From the NCBI RefSeq assembly GCF_024166365.1, contig NC_064831.1:25472768-25536767 (forward strand): a stretch of DNA of 64,000 nucleotides, read 5' to 3'. This document shows, one piece after another, positions 58,142 through 64,000 of the stretch (within the stretch, counting starts at the first letter, position 1; every line of letters starts with the position of its first letter). Below the pieces are notes generated by a model, which was given only the letters and a program-made list of their open reading frames with translations, was not told where the DNA came from and did no database searches. The stretch comes from Elephas maximus indicus (Eukaryota; Chordata; Mammalia; Proboscidea; Elephantidae). The translations under genes were made by a program, and so were the position numbers.

Positions 58142-58618
58142 AGGAAGTTCTCTGGTTAGAAAATCAATAATATCAGGTATCAACCTGAGTATAGAACACT
58201 GGACAGAGCAATCAGAGGTCAACCGAGGCAGGGAAATCACAGAAATAAATCAAGGTAAAAAAAATCCTCAAAACAGTGAAACAGTGATATTATTATGTAA
58301 AAGAAAACAACATTAAAACAATAAAGAGGGACTAAGAAATGTAGTTGTAGATATTCCATCTGGAAAGGAAGACAAGGTGATATAAAGAAATAAAAGTTAG
58401 GTTTAAACTCAGAAAAATAGGGGTAAATATTAAGGTAACCATAAAGGAGACTAACTATCCTACTTATCAAAATAAAATACAAGAAAGAAATAGAGACTCA
58501 GTAGAAACAAAATAAGCAACAAGGAATAAGAGTAAAAGACAATATATAAAGATAAACTACTCAGTACAAAAAATTAAGCGGGACGAAACTGTCAACAACG
58601 CACAAAAAAAGACATCAA

Positions 58619-61600
58619 AACGACAGCACTAAACTCATACCTATCCATAATAAAAAGCTGTATGTAAATGGAATAAATGCACCAACAAAGAGACAGAGGT
58701 GGCAGAATGGATTAAAAAAAAACATGATCCATCTATATGCTGCATACAAGACACACACCTTAGACTTAGAGACACAAACAAACTAAAACTCAAAGGATGG
58801 AAAAAAATATATTAAGCAAACAACAATCAAGAAAGAGCAGGAGTGGCAGTATTAATTTCCAACAAAATAGCCTTTAAAGTTAAATCCACCATTAAGGACA
58901 AGGAAGGACGTCATGTAATGATTAAAGGGACAATATACCAGGAGGATATAACCATATTAAATATTTATGCGCCCAATGACAGGGCTGCAAGATACATAAA
59001 ACTAACTCTATCAGCACTGGAAAGTGAGATACCTCCAAAATAATAGCAGAAGACTTCAACACACCACTTTCGGTGAAGGACAGGACATCCAGAAAGAAGC
59101 TCAATAAAGACATGGAAAATCTAAATGCCACAATCAACCAACTTTACCTCATAGACATATACAAAACATTCCACCCAACAGCAGCCAAGTATACTTTCTT
59201 TTCTAGTGCATATGGAACATTCTCTAAAACAGACCACATATTAGGTCATAAGGCAAGGCTTAGCAGAATTCAAAACATCGAAATATTACAAAGCTTCTTC
59301 TCTGACCATAAGGCTATAAACTTGGAAATCAAAAACAGAAAAAGCAGGGAAAAGAAATCAAACACCTAGAAACTGAACAATACCCTTCTCAAAAACAACT
59401 GGCTTATAGAAGACATTAAGAATGGAAAAAAGAAATTCATAGAATCCAATGACGATGAAAACACTTCCTATGAAAACCTTTGGGACACAGAAAAAGCAGT
59501 GCTCAGAGGTCAATTTATCCAAAAAAAATGAACACATACAAAAAGAAGAAAGGCCCAAAATCAAGGAATGATCCCTGCAACCTGAAACGACAGAGAAACA
59601 AAAGAAACCTTCGTGCACCAGAAGAAAGCAAATAATAAAAATTACAGTAGAATTAAATGAAATAGAAAACAGAAAAACAATTGAAAGAGTTAACAAGACC
59701 AAAAGCTGGTTCTTTGAAAAAATTAACAAATTTGATAAACCATTGGCCAAACCGACAAAAGAAAAAAGAGAAGAAGCAAATAACCTGAATAAGAAATGAG
59801 ATGGGTGATATTACAACAGACCCAAATGAAATTAAAAGAATCATATCAAATTAATATGAAAAACTATGCTCAAATTTGAAAACCTAGAAGAAATGGATGA
59901 ATTCCTAGAAACACACTACCTACCTAAACTAACACAAACAGAGGTAGAACAACTGAATAGACCCATAACAAAAGAAAAGAGATTGAAAATATAATAAAAC
60001 AAAAAAAAAAACTCCCAACAACAAAAAAAAAAAGCCCTGGCCCAGACGGCTTCACTGCAGAGTTCTACCAAACTTTCAGAGAAGAGTTAACACCACTACT
60101 ACTAACGGTATTTCAAAGCATAGAAAAGGACTGAATACTCCAAACTCATTCTGTGAAGCCAGCATATCCTGATACCAAAACCAGATAAAGACACCACAGA
60201 AAAAGAAAATTACAAACCTGTATCCCTCACGAACTTATATGCAAAAATCTTCAACAAAATTCTCGCCAATAGAATTCAACAACATATCAAAAATGTAATT
60301 CACCATGATCAAGTGGGATTCATACCAGGTATGCAGGGATGGTTCGACTTTAGAAAAACAATTAATGTAACCCACCACATAAATAAAACAAAAGACAAGA
60401 ATCACATGGTTTTATCAATTGATGCAGAAAAGGCATTTGAACACCCATTCATGATAAAAACCCTCAGCAAAATAAGAATAGAAGGAAAATTCCTCAACAT
60501 AATCAAGGGCATTTGTACAAAGACAACAGCCAACATCCTCCTAAATGAAGAGTCTGAAAGCATTCCCCTTGAGATTGCAAACGAGACAAGGATACCCTTT
60601 ATCACCACTCTTATTCAACATTGTGCTGGAGGTCCTAGCCAGAGCAATTAGGCTACATAAAGAAATAAAGGGCATCCAGATTGGTAAGGAAGAAGTCAAA
60701 GTATCTCTATTTGCAGATGACATGGTCTTATTCAGAGAAAACCATAAGGAAGCCTCAAGAAAACTACTGAAACTATAGAACAGTTCAGCAGATTATCAGG
60801 ATACAAGATAAAAGTACAAAAATCAGTTGGATCCCTCCACACCACCAGAAAGAACATTGAGGAGGAAATCACTAAATTAATACCATTACAGTAGCCACCA
60901 AGAACATAAAATACTTAGGAATAAATCTTACCAGAGAAGTAAAAGACCTATTCAAAGAAAATTACAAGACACTGAGAGAAATCAAAAGAGACCTACATAA
61001 GTGGAAAAACATACCTTGCTCATGGATAGGAAGACTTAACATTGTAAAAATGTCTATTCTACCAAAAGCAATCTATAGATACACTGCAATTCTGATTCAA
61101 ATTCCAATGACATTTTCTAATGAGATGGAAAAACAAATCACCAAATTCATATGGAAAGGCAAGAGGCGCAGGATAAGGAAAGCATTACTGAAAAAGGGGA
61201 ACAAAGTGGGAGGCCTCACTCTAGCTGATTTTAGAACCTATTATACCGCCACACTAGTCAAAATGTCCTGGTACTGCTACAACAGAATTGAGAATCCAGA
61301 CATAAATCCAGCCATATCTGAGCAGTTGATATTTGATAAAGGCCCAAAGTCAGTTAAATTGGGAATAGACAGTATTTTTAACAAATGGTGCTTGCATAAC
61401 TGGATATCCATCTGCAAAAAAAAGGAAACAAGACCCATACCTCACACTAAGCACAAAAACCAACTCAAAATAGATCAAAGACCTAAATATAAAATCTAAA
61501 ATGACAAACATCATGGAAGACAAAATAGGGATATCATTAGGAGCCCTAATACATGGCATAAACAGTATACAAACATTACTAACAATGCAGAAGAGAAACT

Positions 61601-62400
61601 AGATAACTGGGAGCTCCTAAAAATCAAACACCTATGCTCACCCAAAGACTTCACCAAAAGACTAAAAAGATTACCTACAGACTGGGAAGAAGTTTTTAGC
61701 TATGTGTCTGATCTCTAAAATCTACATGATACAGCAAAAACTCAACTACAAAAAGACAAATAACCCAATTAAGAATGGGCAAAGGATATGAAGAGACACT
61801 TCACTAAAGAAAACATTCAGGTAGCTAACAGATACATGAGGAAATGCTCACGATCATTAGCCATTAGAAAAGTGCAAATCGAAACTACAATGAGATTCCA
61901 CCTCACTCCAATAAGGCTGGCATTAATCCAAAAAACACAAAATAATAAATGTTGGAGAGGTTGTGAAGAGACTGGAACACTTATACACTGCTGGTAGGAA
62001 TGTAAAATGGTACAACCACTCTGGAAATCGATTTGGTGCTTCCTTAGAAAGCTGGAAATAGAACTACCATACGATCCAGCAATCCCACTCTTTGGAATAT
62101 ATCCTAGAGAAATAAGAACCTTTACTCGAACAGATATATGCACACCCGTGTTTATTGCAGCACAGTTTACAATAGCAAAAACGTGGAAGCAACCAAGGTG
62201 CCCATCAACAGATGAATGGATAAATAAGTTATGGTATATTCACACAATGGAATACTACGCATAGAAAAAGAACAGTGAGGAATCTGTGAAACATTTCATA
62301 ACATGGAGGAATCTGGAAGGCATTATGCTGAGTGAAATTAGTCAGTTGCAAAAGGACAAATATTGTATAAGACCACTATTATAATAACTCTAGAAATAGT
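58619..62400 (+). pseudogene. L1 no. 4 ORF2 remnant
   Basis: Endonuclease pieces at 58,843-59,369 ([48 protein letters not shown]). RT pieces at 60,313-60,778 ([30 protein letters not shown] with both catalytic Asp). Then 61,050-61,499, and C-terminal pieces 61,788-62,264 with [10 protein letters not shown]. More than ten interruptions separate the pieces. Confidence 0.88.
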
Positions 62401-63376
62401 TTAAACAGAGAAGAAAATATTCTTTGATGGTTACGAGAGGGGGAGGGTGGGAATGAGGAAGGGAGAGGGGCTAGATAGTAGATAAGAATTATTTTAGGTG
62501 AAGGGAAAGACCACATAATACAGGCAAGGTTGCCACAACTGGACTAAACTAAAAGCAGTTTCCTGAAGGCCAGCATAGGAGGAGCAGGTGTTTTGGGGAC
62601 CATGGTTTCAGGGGACATCTAAGTCAATTGGCATAACAAAATCTGTTAAAACATTCCGCATCCCACTTTGGAGAGTGGTGTCTGGGGTCTTCAACGCTAA
62701 CAAGCGACCTTCTAAGATGCATCGATGCGTCTCAATCCACCTGGAGCAAAGGAGAATGAAGAACACCAAAGATACAAGATAATTATGAGCCCAAGAGACA
62801 GAAAGGACCACATAAACCAGAGACTGCATCGGCCTGAGACCAGAAGAGCTAGATGGTGTCCAGGTACAACTGATGCCTGCCCTGACAGGGAGTGCAACGG
62901 AGAGCCTCTGAGGGAGCAGGAGAGCAGTGGGATGCAGACCCCAAATTCTCATAAAGAGACCAGACTTAAAGGTCTGACTGAGACTAGAAGGACCCTGGAG
63001 GTCATGGTTCCCAGACCTCCTATTAGCCCAAGACAGGAACCATTCCCAAAGCCAACTCTTCAGACAGGGATTGGACTGGACTATGGGATAGAAAATGATA
63101 CTGGTGAAGAATGAGCTTCTTGGATCAAGTGGACATGTGAGACTATGTTGGCATCTCCTGTCTGGAGGCGAGATGAGAGAGCAGAGGTGGTCAGAAGGTA
63201 GCCGAATGGACAGGAAAATAGAGAATCGAGGGAAGGAGTATGCTTCTCATTAGGTGGCAGCAATTAGGAGTATATAGCAAGGTGTGTATAAATTTTTGTA
63301 TGACAGACTGACTTGATTTGTAAACTTTCACTTAAAGGACAATAAAAATTTAAAAAAAGAAGTTAAAAAAAATCTT

Positions 63377-63759
63377 GAAACAAAAACCAACAAATAAATT
63401 GGGAATTGGCAAAAGCAGGACAGAGTTGTGGTGATATGGGATCTTTTTCATTTTCTGGGCTTTGAGGAAAAAAGGCCAGTGCGAGATTATTCCTCACATC
63501 TCGTGAATAAAGGTAGAATTAGGAATCGGAAACGACTGAATGGCAACTGACCACTACAACAGAAAAGAACTAAGTTCACTAAAGATTTACCAAAGGTCAG
63601 TTAGTTTTTCAGATCTTGGAGAAATCACATATAGCAGTCAGTTGTAGGCTATTCTCTAAGTTATATCTTTATTTGTTTTTCCTAGGCTCTAAGTACACGC
63701 TCAGTAAATATTACCACCTAGTTTTTTTTAGTGTCAGTATCACTACAGTAACTTAAATC
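63377..63759. other. Intergenic with RTE/SINE tail remnant
   Basis: Mostly unassigned. 'aggaatcggaaacgactgaa' at about 63,513-63,545 is a remnant of the shared SINE/RTE tail. Confidence 0.5.
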
Positions 63760-64000
63760 GTGGTGTTGGTAAGGAATATTGAATATACCATGGAATTCCT
63801 GAAGAACAGACAAATCCATAGTGAAGGAGGTACAGCCACAATACTCCTTAGAAGTTAGGGTAACTAGACTTTGTCTTGCTTATGTTGGACATATCATAAG
63901 AAAAGATCAGTCACTAGGAAGGGACAACATGTTTGGTAAAGTAGAGGGTCAGCAAAAATCCTTCAAGAGATAACACAGTGGCTGCAACAATGGTTCAAAC
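63760..64000 (+). mobile_element. RTE/BovB-like LINE C-terminal region, cut by window end
   Basis: 'ggaatattgaatataccatg' to 'gataacacagtggctgcaac' aligns with the RTE 3' end at 2,358-2,600 in the same strand sense. The protein-level pattern YVGHIIRKDQSLGRDNMFGK is the family's C-terminal YFGH block. Broken frame; continues past the window. Confidence 0.75.

Larger units (their letters stand above)
55857..63376 (+). mobile_element. L1 LINE no. 4: full length
   Basis: The 5' end 'gagatggggccaagatggca' starts at about 55,869. 5'UTR to about 57,160, of the same type as L1 no. 1. ORF1 57,160-58,141, a spacer of about 478 bp, ORF2 58,619-62,400, and 3'UTR to the A-rich end at 63,355. The flanking duplication 'aaaaaatctt' is at 55,857 and 63,367. 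Both ORFs are shattered, so it is older than L1 no. 3. Confidence 0.92.

Overview
This is vertebrate, almost certainly placental, genomic DNA from an afrotherian mammal; elephant or a close relative is the best guess. Three things point there. Intronless class II olfactory receptor (OR) genes are present. A tRNA-derived SINE of the Afrotheria type (AfroSINE: 'ccctggtggcacagtggtt' head, 'gtcgctatgagtcggaatcg' tail) is everywhere. LINEs are both L1 and RTE/BovB-like, and the RTE shares its 3' tail with the SINE. I recognise no bacterial, phage, CRISPR, tRNA or rRNA feature. Species is inference; the clade call is much firmer.

Host genes: three olfactory receptor loci of family 8. An intact OR8H-type gene lies at 44,650-45,597 (+, 315 aa). 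A dead OR8H paralogue lies at 8,969-9,919 (-), and a dead OR8I2 orthologue at 33,908-34,840 (-). OR8I2 and OR8H genes are neighbours in the human chromosome 11q12 OR cluster, so the window is the syntenic cluster. I found no new biochemical system; the window is a repeat-rich OR cluster.

Layout: the two OR8H loci sit in the arms of a large inverted duplication (left about 1.1-16.7 kb, right about 43.1-52.6 kb). Order and SINE/MIR content are collinear in reverse orientation. Left-only insertions are a 5.2-kb L1, a SINE, an RTE 3' end and a (GT)n stretch; right-only changes are small. Most of the arm sequence differs by about 12-20% between arms. Three equal-length blocks (571, 406 and 244 bp) differ by only about 3%, which looks like gene conversion between arms or local constraint.

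Between and beyond the arms: a second, 5'-truncated L1 (16.7-22.3 kb); two MaLR-type LTR fossils; a Tigger-like DNA transposon; a full-length 8-kb L1 on the minus strand (24.4-32.4 kb) whose 5'UTR holds 216-bp tandem monomers; OR8I2 (pseudo); an older L1 3' end (37.5-39.5 kb) with a 122-bp direct repeat; MER5A-like and RTE fragments (40-42 kb); an old L1 and a MaLR-type LTR fossil (53-55.7 kb); a full-length L1 (55.9-63.4 kb); and RTE at both window ends. No other protein-coding host gene is supported. All percentages are counts or estimates made by eye.
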